A stretch of 64,000 bases of DNA, from positions 2,148,001-2,212,000 of the forward strand of contig BSDZ01000019.1 in the NCBI GenBank assembly GCA_030268105.1. Direction: 5' to 3'. Positions 34,837 through 49,200 of this stretch are shown here, piece after piece. Within the stretch, counting starts at the first letter, position 1, and the number at the start of each line of letters is the position of its first letter. A program made the translations under genes and the position numbers. Origin of the DNA: Volvox africanus (lineage: Eukaryota > Chlorophyta > Chlorophyceae > Chlamydomonadales > Volvocaceae). The notes below the pieces were generated by a model. That model did not search any database and had not been told where the DNA came from. It was given only the letters and a program-made list of their open reading frames with translations.

Positions 34837-37115
34837 CTACAACACACAGAAGGCTGCACAAACTGTGTCTTGCTTATAAAGCTTCTAAAGGCCATAAATG
34901 AATTTGACCATGACAATTGGAAAAAACCTGGACTTACCTTGGGTAGAAGACCTCGAAACATGCCCGCACCAGGTAGAGGATTCCGCTGAGCATGTTTCTT
35001 AGTGCGGGCCTAATAAAACAGCTCGTGGTACCTTTACCAACCCGAACAAACAAGCCCAACCGAAGACCAAGGTATGCTTGCAGCTTGCCCCTTAAAGCCG
35101 CCGTGTGCGTTGGTTGCAAGTTGGCTTTGTCAGAAAGAGACCGTGTGAAGCAGCAGTCACAAACGTTGCATTGAAAACAGTGCAATGAAAAATTGCGGTT
35201 CGAACGGCTTAAGCAGTGAAAGTTGATGAAGTACGGAGCGGCGCACCTCATCATCACCCTGCTCTACCTGGGACTTCTTTACGTTTGGGAGAAAGATTGA
35301 TCTCTCTATGCAGCCGGCTTGTCGACAATCAATCGATAAGTCGGATAATTGAAGCGTAAGGATAATTGACGCGTTTATGCCCTTATCAAAACCAAGAATA
35401 GCGCAACCCAAGCAGGGCAATGGGTCCAATGCTTGGAATTAACGAAATCATGGCGATAATATATGACATGGTGATCGTTTGTGTCGCTTAGCACAGGCTT
35501 CCAAGGTTGAACTATGTTTTGGTACTTCTTCTATTACATGTCCCAGGTACATATTCCTAGATATTCATGCATGGCAATGAGGAATGGAACTCCTTCGACA
35601 AGCAAGTTGAAGCAGAGTTTGGCGAAGGACCCAAGGACCCCTGATAGAAGCAAGCACGCGGTATCCAAAAATGCATCTCCCTGTGTGTTTCCCACGAATT
35701 CTCACTGCGGATTCACACCTTCCTCACTGCGGATTCCCTGCCCCAAACTTTCTGCTCCAAATTTTGGCGTATGAACGCAGCAGCTGAACCCCTGCCTATG
35801 CTCAGCGGGTTACGACATGCAGTGGGGGGCAGTGGGGGAATGCAGTGCTCGCTGTGCTGTACATCAGAGCAGAACCCTCAAAGAAATGCAGCTTCCACCC
35901 TCCCGGTGAGCCCTGGGCACGCAAAGTACGAGCAATATTCCCTCGGATGCCACCAATTTATTTTCGTTTATATCCTGGGTCTACCTCAATACTTCATTTT
36001 GCGGCCTCGGCACAATAAGCGCACGGTACGCCGTGTACAAGTGGTGAACCTTACGCTTCTGCCATCTGCCATCTACAAAATCGCGAGTTTGTATATAGTG
36101 CAGTGAAGTTGTGCATAGATTGTTTCGCAGGACGCAGCCAATTCCATGGGGTTCTCCGTAGATGAATCACAGGAAGGGACATGGGCGTCCTTCACCTTCA
36201 ACGGGATTATTCCCAAGGTCCTTTAGTTGTGCTTGCACAGACATATGCATGGACTGCACTGAGGGTTACCAAGGCTAAGGCACGGCTCTCAGGGCTAAAG
36301 CTTGAGCATACAAAGTTGGCTTTGTTACCTACATACTTCCCATATCTGTGAAGCGCCGCCTCCGATCATACCCTTTGATTGGCGCAAAGGTTATTGGGAT
36401 AGTATGCACGTGCCGGTACAACTTCATTACGTCCCATTGCTTCACGAATCCGTGAGTCGAGTCAAGACCCGCACCCCACACCACCTCGGCTAACTGGGTC
36501 AAATTGTGAACCCCTACTCTGCGACGCTCCCACTTCACGGCCCAAGGGAGCTTTCGCTTGCATGGAAATCATCATACGGGTGCATAACCCCCTGCAACCA
36601 ATTCCAGATTCCACATCACGCACGTTATCAATGCTGTCCCTTGGGAAAGTACATGAAAACCAGCACGGCTTGGCCCAGGAAGTGTACTCGGGTGAGGAGA
36701 ATAGTGGAAAGGAAGACGGCACTAGCTGTCGAACAGCTCATCATGCACCCATACCACCCATGGAGCCGTGAAATCAATACCCAGGGTCCTCGAAACCCTT
36801 CTAAGCGTCCATCCACATGCTTGGGCAGTCGAAGATAATTTGACAGCATGTCAGGGGAAATTTTGATCTGCACAGACAGGGCAGTCCTCGAGGTCCAGCC
36901 CAGCGCGCCAATCTCCAGTTGAGATGCAAACAAACGGCACAAAAGTCACATATTGCCAGCCCGGTGCGCTCACCATGCAACCGCAACTCCATTTCCCCAC
37001 CGCACAACACACGCACAGGTGCCTTCCTGTCAGAACCCACCGCAACGCAGTGGATTGGCTGACTGCCCGTGCAAGCGCATCTCTCAAAAAACAGCCCTGC
37101 TATCGTCAGACCTCG
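34837..37115. other. Intergenic stretch, 2.3 kb
   Basis: No gene was recognised on either strand; open frames are short and unrelated to known families. It contains the 3' flank of ALDH10 near its right end. Confidence 0.4.
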
Positions 37116-40100
37116 CTACAGCTTGGAGGGCGCCTCTTGTGACTGCTGCTGGGCGGGAGGGCTGTACCAGCCCCAGATATCTGGCGACACGTACTTGGTG
37201 ACCTGTGGGGGACGCGTAAGGATAGGGACGACGAGGCTAGGGCATTTGGGCTAGGGCATTTGGGCTAGGGCATTTGGACAAGCGGCACCCAGAAGGGCAG
37301 AATGGTAAGTACCCTGATCAATCCCGCCTCCAGCAGATGCCCGCCATCCGGTCAAACTGTGTCACTGCCTGCGGTCTCATATGTGCACTCCTCGGCCGCA
37401 TGCGAAAAGCCCAACACAGAAGGCCTTAACGGCAACTAAAGTGAGCTCCTGGGCGTACCTGCTTGACTGACAGGAAGTTCTCCAGGCCCCACTCGCCCAG
37501 CTCCCGACCGTGACCGCTGTTCTTAATGCCACCCCAGGGGGCCTGCGTGCGCACAGCGAAGCAAACAGGCAGAGATGGGGCGAGAAAGCATGCAGGTAGG
37601 TGGCTTATTAGCCCGGGGCCCCGCAACCAGCGAAACCACACAGGTATCAGGAAGCGGTCGAGATGTGGTGCTGGCAAGGTCAGGTTCAACACGGGCTCAG
37701 TCGCGCGAGGCGGCGGCGGCAGGTAATGGGCTGCAGTGAGACCTAATCCTCGAAGACCATCTCAGGCGCAACCAACACTCGCATACACCCCATCTCGCAC
37801 CCCATGAGATTGCCTTACGTAGCAGAAACAGGGCTGTGAGCAGTTGACCCACACAATGCCGCACTCGAGCGCTTCCGACACACGACGGCATCGCTCAGGA
37901 CACGCACTGATGACGGCACCTGATCAGGGGGGCAACGGGAGCGGGAGCGGGAAACCACATCAGCATCCGCACACGACATCCAGTGGGACCGTTTGCTGTG
38001 GTTGCCGTTCCACGTGATACAAACGAAGCAACAGTTACCAACAAACAAAACTAAAATGCGCATCCAAGTAGTGCAAATAACCGCCTTTCCCGCATGAGGT
38101 ATGATCAATTCGTGCATTGACTTCCCAGCACCTCATGCTCTACGTGGAGTGTTTCCATATCTCACATCAGGGTTGCCCAGGAAAGCGTCTCCAGCATATG
38201 GAAGCCTGAAGGCGCTCTTTTGGGCCACCCCAAAGTCGGGGGAGTTCAGACGCTTGAGGAGCTGTCACCCAACTCCATTCCACACCCGCTACCACCGCCC
38301 TTTCCTTTTCACCTGCCAGTCCGTACTCCGAATCGTTCGCCATCTCCACCGCTTGCGCCTCCGTGGCGAAGGTGGCCACAGACAGCACGGGGCCGAAAAT
38401 CTCCTCTCGCCAGATGCGCATGGATGGGGTGACGCCGGTGAACACCGTGGGGGCCACGAAGTAGCCTGCGGTGCCGATCGCGGGAGTGCCCGGGCGGCAG
38501 CCGCCCGTCAGCAGCGATGCACCATCCGCCTTGCCAGCCTGGGACCCAGGAGGAGGTGCAGGGCGAGGCGGAGGTGGAGGGGTAGTGGGTAGCAGGCGAG
38601 TGACACTCCACGTCAATCCTTACTTGATCAATCGTAAGGCAAGGGATTGCACATGACTGGATTGTGGGAGCCGCTGGGCCCCAACGTCCGGCACATCAGC
38701 AGCCACGGGATGAAGTCGCTGACATCGCTTGGTAGATGTTCATCGTGCATATATACTACGATGCCGTTCGCCAACAAAACCCTGCTACACTGGCTGCCAG
38801 CTATTCGGTGTACTCTTACCTCAATGTAGCTCAGCACCTTGTGGTATTGCCCCTCACTGACCAGGGGACCAAGACGGCAGCCCGGAGTCAGCGGGTCGCA
38901 CACCTGCGCGAGCAAGCGGTGGAGACTGGGAAGTGGTCCATACGATGCAGACATAGAGAGGACTACTACTGTGATGAATATCAGAAATGCATATGGGTTA
39001 ACCAATAAAAGGTTAAAACTGGACCGGGCCATACCCTTGCATTTGGCTGGTAGGAAAACAGATTCAAAAAATCACTGCAGCTATAATTTCCACGGATCCG
39101 TGGTCATAGATGGGATTGATAAAGCCTTTCCTAATTAGCAACCAATAAGCTATTTGCATTATCCCATTTCCTGTTGTATTTGTCATTCCAGGTGCCACCA
39201 TTCGCAGGTCCTGGTGCCTGCATACTCAGCCCTGCGGTATTTCCTATCAACTACTTCTCTCCCTTTCCCTTGCGCAGCACTGTGTTTTAATTTGCTATCT
39301 ATCGCGCCATCCATTTCTCCATCCACCATCCATCTTGGTTGTGAACTTCCGTCTACTGCCCACTCGGAAGAAAGAAAGCAGGGCGCAGCCGCAGGCGAAC
39401 GATGGGAGTAAGAAATGGCCGAGTGCCGCGCCCTTCCCAGGTTGCACCGCCTTATCAACTTTTGCTAGGTTTTTGTCCCTGGCGTTTATTCCCTATGCCA
39501 ACGGCCCCTTCTCCACTCAATGAAGAGCCTTCCTCTCAGCAGCCCCTCTGCAGAAAACGCTAACTGCAATCACCCTCTCACATTAATTGATTCAGCCCGT
39601 TTCTTGAGATGCTCCAGGAAGGTCGGCGCCACGTCCTGGTGGACGAGCAATCGTGATGTGGACGAGCAGATCTGGCCATTGGTCCAGAACGCACCGAACT
39701 GACGGGGAGGGGAGGAGGAAGAGGGTTTTGCATGATAAATGGAGGGAAGTGCGCTGGCAATTAAGAAGAGACCCAGAGACGCGAAGGTAGAGGTCCAAGA
39801 CCCCAAAAATGTCACCACTAACCCGACGATGCAAAAACACGACAGCCGTAACAACAATAGATACCAGTCTTGATGTTGCAAAAACTCATTCCACCCCTCC
39901 CACCCCCATATTCCAATTCCTTTCCGTCCCTCAAACCGCACCATTGCCCACTCCACGGCCTTCTCCACGTCTGCATCCTCAAACACGAGCAGTGCGCTCT
40001 TGCCCCCAAGCTCCAGGGAAGCAGGGCGCAGGTTGGCGGCGGCCGCCAGAGATACCCGCCGGCCTGTGGCGGCACTGCCTGTGAAGGCAACCTTCGCTAG

Positions 40101-42253
40101 GCCAGGATGAGCACTGATGGGGAGGAGCAGGGTCGGAAATGGGTATGGCGGATAAATGCTCAATGGAATGAACCCCTGTTGGACGTGAAACCCACCCTGG
40201 GCAGCTGTGAGGGAAACACACAGAATTGGATGGCTGGCGGCAGCGCGGTGCTGTAGACAGCACACATCTGCACCTCTTGCCACCCGACAGCGAAGGGGGA
40301 CGACATCACAACCCGACGTTGCGGCGCCCACGTACACCTCCATGCAGAGGCCCTAACCCATACCCACACGAAGTTCCCTTCCTCGCCTACCCCACACGCA
40401 TTCCAGCAGCCTGTGCAGGCAATCGTTCCTCCAATGGCTTCAGCATTCACGTTCGCCTTTCCAATTAGCTTATCTGCATCGTCCCAGCCAGTACTGCACC
40501 GTGACTACTGCGAAAGCGCATCCCCTACATCCGTGCCCACCGTCCGCCCACACCTGAGAGGAGCCCCAGCTTCCGGACCCGTGCCTGTCACCACGTTCAG
40601 CACCCCCGGGGGCAGTTGCACCTCTTCTGCAATGGCCGCCAACTCCAGGCAAGTCAGCGAGGCAAGCTCCGAAGGCTTCAGTACGGCACAACAGCCGGCA
40701 GCCAGCGCAGGTGCCACCTTCCACTGCAAGGATTAAGGTTTAGGGCTTAATAGCTGAGCTGAATCGGAGCTGAGCTGAATAGGTTGGATCAATATGAAAG
40801 AACAGTATATCCCAGCATTAAACCCCAAGGTCGCCGGTTGAGTGAATGGAAGGGAATAACTACGAGAAGCAGCTTAGATTGACTCCAAGATATAGCAAAT
40901 AAAAGGGTGCTGATCATCCAGTGCATCCACAGCTGCCTTTCCTCCACTTCCATCTCGGCCTCATCCTCGTCGCTCCATCTGCGACAGGAACGGGTCGCCC
41001 CCGGCCGCCTTGCCTAATCGTTTTCTCCTTGGCAAGGCATCACTCAACCCGCCCTAAACTCCAAACGTGCTGTCCGGTTCAGCCGTAAACAATCGCCACG
41101 TCCTCCTCCTCCGCCCTGCTAACGACTCCGCCGTCTTCCCGTGCATGCATCCAAACCCCTCGCTTTCGGTCCACACCTCACAACCGCCCTCGGGTTCTCA
41201 CCGCCGCCATGAGAAGCGGGTAGTTCCATGGGGTGATAAGGCCCACCACCCCCAACGCCTCCCGCCGTACACGCACGTCAAACTCCGCCATGCCCACATC
41301 GATGGCTGGAGCTGCACTGTTGCGGCCGTCGAGCGCTTCCGCTTGACCCGCGTAGTACTCGAAGCATGTCGCCACGTCGTCCTTGGACAGCATAGAGGGG
41401 AGAAACGAGTGCTTACGTGTTCCACGCGAACAGCAGGACCACACGGTGCAGGAGTACAGATACAACATACAAGATTCGTCCGTGCATGTGCCGTATGGCC
41501 CAAACAAGGATTGCAAGGTTTGCGGCGCGAGTGCATGTCTAAGGTTACGCGTCTAAGGATGCGATAATAGCAGAACCTGACGGGGTAGCAGGTGCGCCCA
41601 AACCCCCTTTATCAAGGAACATATCGCACGTCATCATGGGGCAAAAGGGCCACATGGGTCACCCGAGGATGAGACAGCATGGCAAAAGCGGATATTTGTC
41701 ATAGCACCTGCTATAGCAAATAACGGCACCTGAAAACAGCATGATACCGAATCCCATGCAAACTTAACCGGGATGCACGGCTGCCGTTAATATCTAGCAT
41801 TGAAATGCCCATGGCCTGGCAGGGTCGTGGACCCAGGGGTGCTCACCATGTCCCATTCCGCCTCGTCAATAGGCTTGCCGCAATCCATGGTCTCCGCTTT
41901 CGCTAGAAGAGACTTTTGCTCACGAATCTGCATCGTTGAAAACGCATTCATCACAAAACCTGTGAGTCGTCGAGGTTGCATGCTGTGTTGGTGCAAACAA
42001 CAGCGTGCACCTTTTGGGCCATGGCGCGGAGAAACTTGGCACGATAAGCTCCCGTCGTGCGGTTCCAGCGATCTGACTTGAACGCAGCCGTGGCTGCGGT
42101 CACTGCCGCATCTACATCCTCGCTTGTGCCCCCCGGGATCATCGTGAAAGCCTGTTCCGTTGCTGGATTAATCACATCCAGATACCGACCCTTGATAGGC
42201 GGAACCCAAGAACCGCCAATAAATAGCTGCCGAAAAGGGACAGGGCTGTCCAT
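37116..42253 (-). CDS. ALDH10: ALDH10-type betaine/aminoaldehyde dehydrogenase with peroxisomal signal
   Basis: NAD-dependent oxidation of aminoaldehydes (betaine aldehyde, 3-aminopropanal, 4-aminobutanal) to acids, in glycine-betaine and polyamine metabolism. Twelve exons (descending) 42253-42011, 41927-41847, 41381-41202, 40723-40554, 40113-39942, 39698-39582, 38903-38820, 38538-38313, 38188-38166, 37893-37819, 37542-37459 and 37202-37116 join in phase to 513 residues (plant enzymes about 500). Landmarks: '[10 protein letters not shown]', '[10 protein letters not shown]', catalytic Glu259 in LELGGK, catalytic Cys293 in WTNGQICSS, '[10 protein letters not shown]', 'VNCSQPCF' and '[19 protein letters not shown]'. 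The order and text match ALDH10. The last residues are Ser-Lys-Leu, a type-1 peroxisomal targeting signal shared with several plant ALDH10s. Exon 9 is only 23 nt, supported by phase and alignment. Nothing looks broken. Confidence 0.96.
37237..37277. repeat. 14-bp triplicate repeat
   Basis: Three near-perfect copies of CTAGGGCATTTGGG in the last intron of the ALDH10 gene. Confidence 0.9.
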
Positions 42254-45200
42254 AATGTTTGCGCAAGAAAGGTGACAAGTTGGCCTCCCCTCTCAACCGT
42301 TCAGAACAGGTGACAGCTAACGTGGCGCTTTAGAAAGTAACATGATGTTGTTTAAAGACAGGTAAAGTTGTGCCAGTACGTGCCGTACGCTTCGTGCTCT
42401 GGACTTTGCAAGGATGGTAAGGATACGTTTGAGTGGATTATAACCATGCAACTATGTTTGAAGTAGTTGGAAAACAAAATCTGCGCAGTTTTCAGGATTT
42501 TTCAGCATTTGGTTAAAACCCTTGCCTGTTGCCTATCTAGGGCGAACCCTCATCGATATTTTAAAACATCGAAAACACAAAAGAACTGCTGAGTCTAGCC
42601 ATGTTGTACAGCACGCGTCATCGCCATGCCTCGTGCTTCAACCAAGGTCGTCGGTGCTCGGAGACCCTTTTGACGTGCAATAACTATGCGGCCTGCACTT
42701 CGCGGGATATAGCCAAAGATTCATACTTTCTTGCAAGACGAGATATGCGTTGTAGCGGCACGTCGTCCTCGTCCGCCGGCCTCCGCCCGCATGGCACCCT
42801 CGCCCAGCAAGGCAACCCATTAGAAAGCCCCATCACCGCAATAAGCTCTATAGCCCCTCATAGCCTAACATGGATGACTTGCCGACGCTGCAAGCAGCGC
42901 TTTGCTGCTGAGAATAATCATCAAGAGGCGTGCAGGTATGCTGGCAACCCAGGGCCCCGGTACATCGAGCCTCTCGATGCGTTTTGCATATAGTACGCCT
43001 TAATGTCTCCAGAGGAGACTCTAGATGACAGCTCCAAAACTATAGAAGCAAGCGCTACGTACCTACTACCCTTGAGAGGCCGCGATCTACAAGTCCGTTG
43101 CCCCGACATTGGTTGCCCTTACCCACGGCCTTGGCTGGTACAGGTACCACAGCGAGGGCTGGACCGGGGGCGAGCTGGCGAAGGTGACGAGGGGGCAGAG
43201 GACGTGATCAGGATGGGGCCATCTGGCGGTAGAAGGGCACAGTCAAAGGTGTCGGGGCCTACCAGTGGCGGCGATGGCCCCGTGCCTCCGGCTAATCCTT
43301 GCCGAATAAGGAATTGCTGGCTAAGTCAACGAGACCACTCTACGGCCATCTGCGAAGCTACATGGATTCAGTAGGGATTCACGAACATATGTCACTGGGA
43401 TCGAGGAAAGGGCGGTGGGCAAGCCTACGCTAGTTTTCCCTTGGTTGCTTTGCGCCGCACAATAGTCATGCTGGGACTTAACTCGATTCCCCGTTTTGCC
43501 TGAACCTGAGAGCTGTGATAGGCCATGGCGTCATGCATGCGATAGATAGATAGCGCCGGTGTGGATCACACGACACTGCCTATTCTCCCCTCCTGCCGAG
43601 AATCCTGCTGTCATGATTTCGAGCTTGCTGGCTGCAGGCTGTTGGCTTTGTGCGGCGCAGCGACGCTCCAGAACACCAGCTGGCGGCCGTCATGGGACGG
43701 ACCGGACTGCTGAGGTGAGTTCATGCATCGGATGCCACTTGGGGGGCGATTAACGGAATGCTGCTTGTTGCTACTCTGGTCATGCACACATCCACAACCG
43801 GGATTGTACACGGCATCGTGGTGCAGGCTTTATGTTTTGGTGCCCAACACACCTAATCCACACAAATCGGGATGATGTGCATGGGGACGCGGGGAGAACT
43901 GATTGCCGCTACGCATCGGGGAAGGGTTTCTAACTGCAAAAGACACCGTGTGATCCTTGCACCAGCTAAGAAGCCGCTGGCAGCCAACTCACACGCACGT
44001 GCGAGTGCTCACATACACACACGCACATCCTTCCATACTCCGCTGGCAGCCAGACAAGCACGCCGCAGCCAAGCAACATATCCTTAGCTTTGCTTTCGCT
44101 GTAGCTGTTGCGCCCGCTGTCAGAACCGACACGGCCGACAAGCAGACCGCAGGCCCAAGTGATGTTGCTTTCCCGCGCGGGTGTCCTCCTGCGCAACGAA
44201 CAGGTTTTGGGATTGCTGCGGCGCAGAAGATGAGGACGCCCCAGGCTGCAAGGTATCCTTCCACGTGGCGTTCGACGAAACTGAAAATGATCGACGCGGC
44301 TGGCGGTAGCAAACACAGCAAAACAGGAAAACAGCTTGTGATCTGGTCAGGGTTGTGGGAAACCGGCGGCCTTCTGAGTGTAGCTGTAAGATTTAACGGG
44401 ACGAAAGCGAGTTAACGTGATGACTTGCTGGTATTGAGTGCACGTGACATGACATTTTCTTAGTTGATACATCCCCGCGCAGTGCGAGGTATTCATTCGG
44501 CACCGTGGTGCAACTGTGAGGCCTGTGGGGACAACTGTGGGCGCTTAGCGGCATGGGCAGCACGTTGTGAATCGTGCGTATATAATGGCAGGGAAGGGCC
44601 GGAAGTTTCATTTAATTGATCTTGTCAACATAGTCTGGCCTGATGGAGATGTTAACAACACGGATGATGGCTCATTATTGGTATCTTGTAATGCTTACAT
44701 CCTCCTCCCCTTCCTTCTGATGCAGCCAGGGCCCCCGAAGAAAAGTCGTGCTAGGGACCTAACCTGCCTCCATTATGTCATCTGGAGCGCACCTTCGGGC
44801 ATCAGTTTCCGACACGGATGGGCAAATGCCAAATAGCGGTCGGTCGCTAGCTTTATAAAGGGGACGATCCTTTTGCAGCCGATAAAACTATCACAGCACG
44901 TGGCCTCCGTCCAACGAGGCGCAAATGATCCCCGATGGGCAAAAAGGTGCCACCGCTGCCTCTGTGCTGCTGACAAGGCCTACCCCGACACAAGCACTCA
45001 ACGCCTGCAAGCGAAACCGGGCACTTTCTTGTGTAATCATCGCGCTCCAGCCAATCAACAGCGAAACCAAAGCCGCCCGTAAACTCGACGCGGTGCGGCA
45101 GGCCGCATAATACTTTGCACATCAACCACTCGTCGTACCGCCAGAACATCGGCCATGCAGGACATCCACCTACGTTCACGTCCCATTATACCAATCCCGT

Positions 45201-46262
45201 TTTGAGCCTGCTCTCCCACTTCAGTCCTTGCACCAACAATTGTCGATAACGACGGCTTGTCAGTTCGAAGTGCCCACTAAACCCGCTGCCCAGCAACCCG
45301 TTTCGTACCCATGCGTGTCTGCTACTTGAGTTGTATATGTAATACAGGGACGTTGATGAATCCTTCCGTGGCAAGGGATCCAGCTTCCTCTCGCCACCCA
45401 ACGGACTTGCGCTCATGCAAAGTACCTCACAGCGAGCCAACAAGGCCTCATCCAATACCGATTATCGACCTGCCCGAATCCCGTGTCCCCATTGCGGTGG
45501 GTATTGGACGACACTCGTACCACTCTCACGAGCATATAGTGTGCCCGCTGCTGTTCTCAACCTGTCTATTAATGGGTCAAACAACTTACACCTCGCCCGC
45601 CACGCACTGCTCTCCACACCGCCAGGGAAGCGAGACCGTGAAATCACATTACGGCATAGGGGCCCTCTCCCTCGCTTGCCAAGCTTCAAGCCATCGATCC
45701 TTTCAAAGCCCATGGCACTAGGGTTCCCCTGTAACCCCACAGACGCAGCTCTAACAAATTCCCTGCTGTGTTGCAGCGTGGAACGCGAGAGAGCGACAAC
45801 TGGTCATTGCTTGTCCTTAGTTCCTACGCACTACATCCACTAGCCGCGGCAGGGCCTGCAGTTGTATAACGCCGTTAATAGTAACGAAGCGTTGTATGCG
45901 CACATGTGACTTCACCAATGCCGCCTAGCTCACGCACCGCTATGTCAACAGAAAGACTCCAGTAGCTTGTTCCGGCGTGTACAGGGCACATGTGCAGACT
46001 CCTCGGCTGGCAGACTAAATAACCGCGGTTTTTACACACCCACCGCATTTAGTGTGCCAGCCGCTCCATTGTACCCTCCCTATATGTTGTTCTAAAAAAG
46101 CACTACTCACAATGCTAATCCGGCAGTATGGCATCGCACTCCATTACCGCTATGCACCGCGGGTAGAACCTCGATGCCAGCCCCCAAGCCCCTGGAACGC
46201 AACCCATCGGCACCACGTTTAACATGGCACGTCAACCATGAGCGGAGCCAACCTTCACGGCC
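42254..46262. other. Gene-poor interval, 4 kb
   Basis: No gene was recognised. Many 60-150-codon frames exist on both strands (for example 43957-44415 plus and 45179-44853 minus) without family motifs or linked splice-compatible exons. A TTACA at 46032-46036, which reads TGTAA on the minus strand, is a plausible poly(A) signal about 230 bases beyond the EAF1-like stop codon. Confidence 0.4.
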
Positions 46263-49200
46263 TTACCCCGCCGTGGGTTGTGCAGTGGCGGTGGCCTGCT
46301 GCTGCGACTGCATCCCAGGGGCCTGCTGCACCATGCCCGGCTGTACCATTCCCATTCCGCCTGCAAGCGTCCCGGGCCCACCACCAGGAAGCTGCATCTG
46401 CTGCTGTTGGGCGGCGGCCGCTGCTGCCGCCGCGGCGGCATGAATGGCCTGCGCTGCCGCCTGTTGCTGCAGGTTGGGCTGCAATCCGCCCGGTTGAGGC
46501 CCCGGTTGCATAGTCAGCTGCTGCTGTAACGCAGTAGGCATCTGTTGCAGGCCAGGACGTGCAGTCATGCTGAGGAGGGCGGCAGGATTCTGGTTAATAA
46601 AGGCAGCCATGTTCGGCGGCAGCGAGGAAGCAGCCATGCCGCCAGGGCCGGCCTGTCCGGGAGCCAGCCCGCCGGGCCCAGCCTGGCCCGGTGCACCACC
46701 GGCAGCAGCTGCCGCGGCTGCAGCTGCAGCCGCAGCTTGTTGCTGCACCTGGAACTGCGCCAGTGCGGCCTGCTGGTGCTGGTGCTGCTGCTGCAAGTGG
46801 GCATGCTGGGCAACAAGGGCTGCATGCTGCGGATTAGGATGGCCCTGCGCCGCCGCAGCCGCCGCTGCTGCTGCAGCGACAGCGGCCTGCTGCTGCTGTT
46901 GCTGCTGAGCCCCTGGTAAAGAGCCTGGCGCACCCATGCTTTGAGCCTGGCCTGCAGCGGCGGCGGCAGCCGCCGCTGCCTGCTGGGCGGCCTGAGGCAG
47001 GAGGTGTGCCTGTTGCTGCTGCAGCTGCTGCTGCATAGCAGCCATGGCCTGCGCACTTGCCTGGGGCGTTAGACCTGTGGGCCATTTCGACGCAGTTCCC
47101 CCCTGCCCGTTCATCTGGCCAGCCGCTGCTGCTGCAGCGGCCGCTGCAGCTTGCTGCTGTTGTTGCTGTAGCGCAACCATACTTTGCTGCATAGACGCCA
47201 ACGCTGCCTGTTGCTGCTGCTGCAGTGTTTGCTGCAGTCCCCCGGGAAGCGTCCCCATGCCCGCCGGCAGCCCCGGAATTTGGCCGGGGCCCGGGTTGCC
47301 AACTGGCTGCCCCTGTTGCTGCATCCCTGGCTGTAGACCGGGCTGCTGCTGTTGAGACTGCTGCAGCCCCTGTTGGCCTGGCACCTGTCCCGGTAGCCCA
47401 TGCTGCTGCCCAGGCGCCAGCTGCACTGGCAACGCGCCGGGCTGGCCCGGAAGAGCACCAGGCGCAATGGTGGGTTGCACACCAGTTCCAGGATTGGGAA
47501 GGCCACCTGCCATCATCGGTGACCGCCCAGCACCACCAGCCGCAGCAGCCGCACCTGCAGCTTGAATTTGTTGCTGCATCTTCTGCAGCGCCTGCATGGA
47601 AAGATCGTAAGAGTTGGAATCAATGTGGCTGAATATTTCATGCGCACTTAACCCGAAGTGCACTTGATACCAATTAAGGAAAGCCCCGGGCAGTCACCCT
47701 TGCACAATTATGAACGATGTTTGGCTTGCGCGCGTCAAAAGGTTGCGGAGAAGCACAAGTGGTAACCGTGCCGATCCTACGAGGATCCTCCACACCTTGG
47801 GCTGTTGGATAAGTTGTGTCAATATTTCCAAACATCGATGACAGACCGTCCTTTTGATTTATCCAATGAAAGCAGGAATGGCGCTGCGACCGTCAGGCAT
47901 AAATAAAAAACTAAGCAATCCTTGAGGAAAGACCTAACACGCGTACGTACCTGAAAGCTCGCAGCGTTCTGCATGACCCCTGGTTGCAACCCTGCTTTCT
48001 GCATTTGCGCAGCAAGTGCTGTGTTCATGGCCGTGTTCATTGCTGCAGTTCCCGGTAACGCCCCCGGCATGGCACCCAGCATCCCTGGCAACCGCCCAGC
48101 CAACGCTGCTTGCATTTGAAGTTGAGTAGGGTGCGCCGGTGGTCGCTGCATGGCTGCCGCTGCCGCTGCGGCAGCGGCAGTTGCCGCATTCCCCTGTGTC
48201 CCAGGGCCAGGCGCCCCAGACGCACCAGGTATTGGGTTTGGCGTCGGTGGTTTGTTTAGCTGCACTGCCGCTGCCGTTGCGGCGGCTGCGGCCACAGTTG
48301 CATTCCCTATCCCATTTTGCTGCGGCTGTGATTGCACCAAGCCCGGTTGGAGTTGCCCCTGCATATTCCCAGGCTGCAAGCCTTGCTGCGTTCCTTGCGC
48401 AGCCGAAGACGGCATGGCTTGTTGTGTGCCCGGGAGTTGCCCCGGCTGCGGCTGTCCCGGTTGCGTCTGCTGCTGCTGCTGCTGCCCAGCGGCAGCTGCT
48501 GCGGCTGCGGCAACTGCCGCAGCAGCTTGCTGTTGCTGCACTGCCGCAGCTGCAGCCGCCTGATGCTGTTGTTGTTGCACCGCTACTTGCTGCTGTTGTT
48601 GTTGCATGGCTTGTTGAGCGGCTGCAGCCATTTGTTGTTGTTGTTGTTGCTGTTGTTGGGCAACTGCAGCGGCCGCCAGCTGCTGCGGTGTTGGCTGGGC
48701 CCCCACACCAGCAGAAGCACCCTGCGCCAACCCGAGCTGCTGTTGCTGCTGCACCGCCTGCGCTTGGGCTTGTTGCTGTTGCATCATCTTTTGCTTCATC
48801 ATCTGCGACTGGATCAGCGCTTGCTGGTTTGTGAGCATAGCAGTGTTTGATGCACGGACGGACTGCATGCCCGGCAACGACGGCATGGATTGCAGGGGCG
48901 GAGTGGGGACCCGACCTTGCTGTTGTTGTTGCTGCAACGCCACAGCCGCAGCGGCCATTTGCATGGAGTTGGGTTGGGGTTGGCCAGGAGGTGCTGCTCC
49001 CGTTGGTGCGCCGGGAGCCATACCCAAGGCCTGCTGGCCAACAGTTGGCTGACCTTGCGCTGCTGCTGCTGCGGCGGCGGCGGCAGCCTGCTGCTGCTGA
49101 GCCTGTTGTTGCTGCTGCATTGCTTGCTGCTGTTGCATAGCAACTTGCTGCTGGATGGCTTGCTGCTGTTGCATAGCAGCCTGCTGCTGCTGTTGAATGG

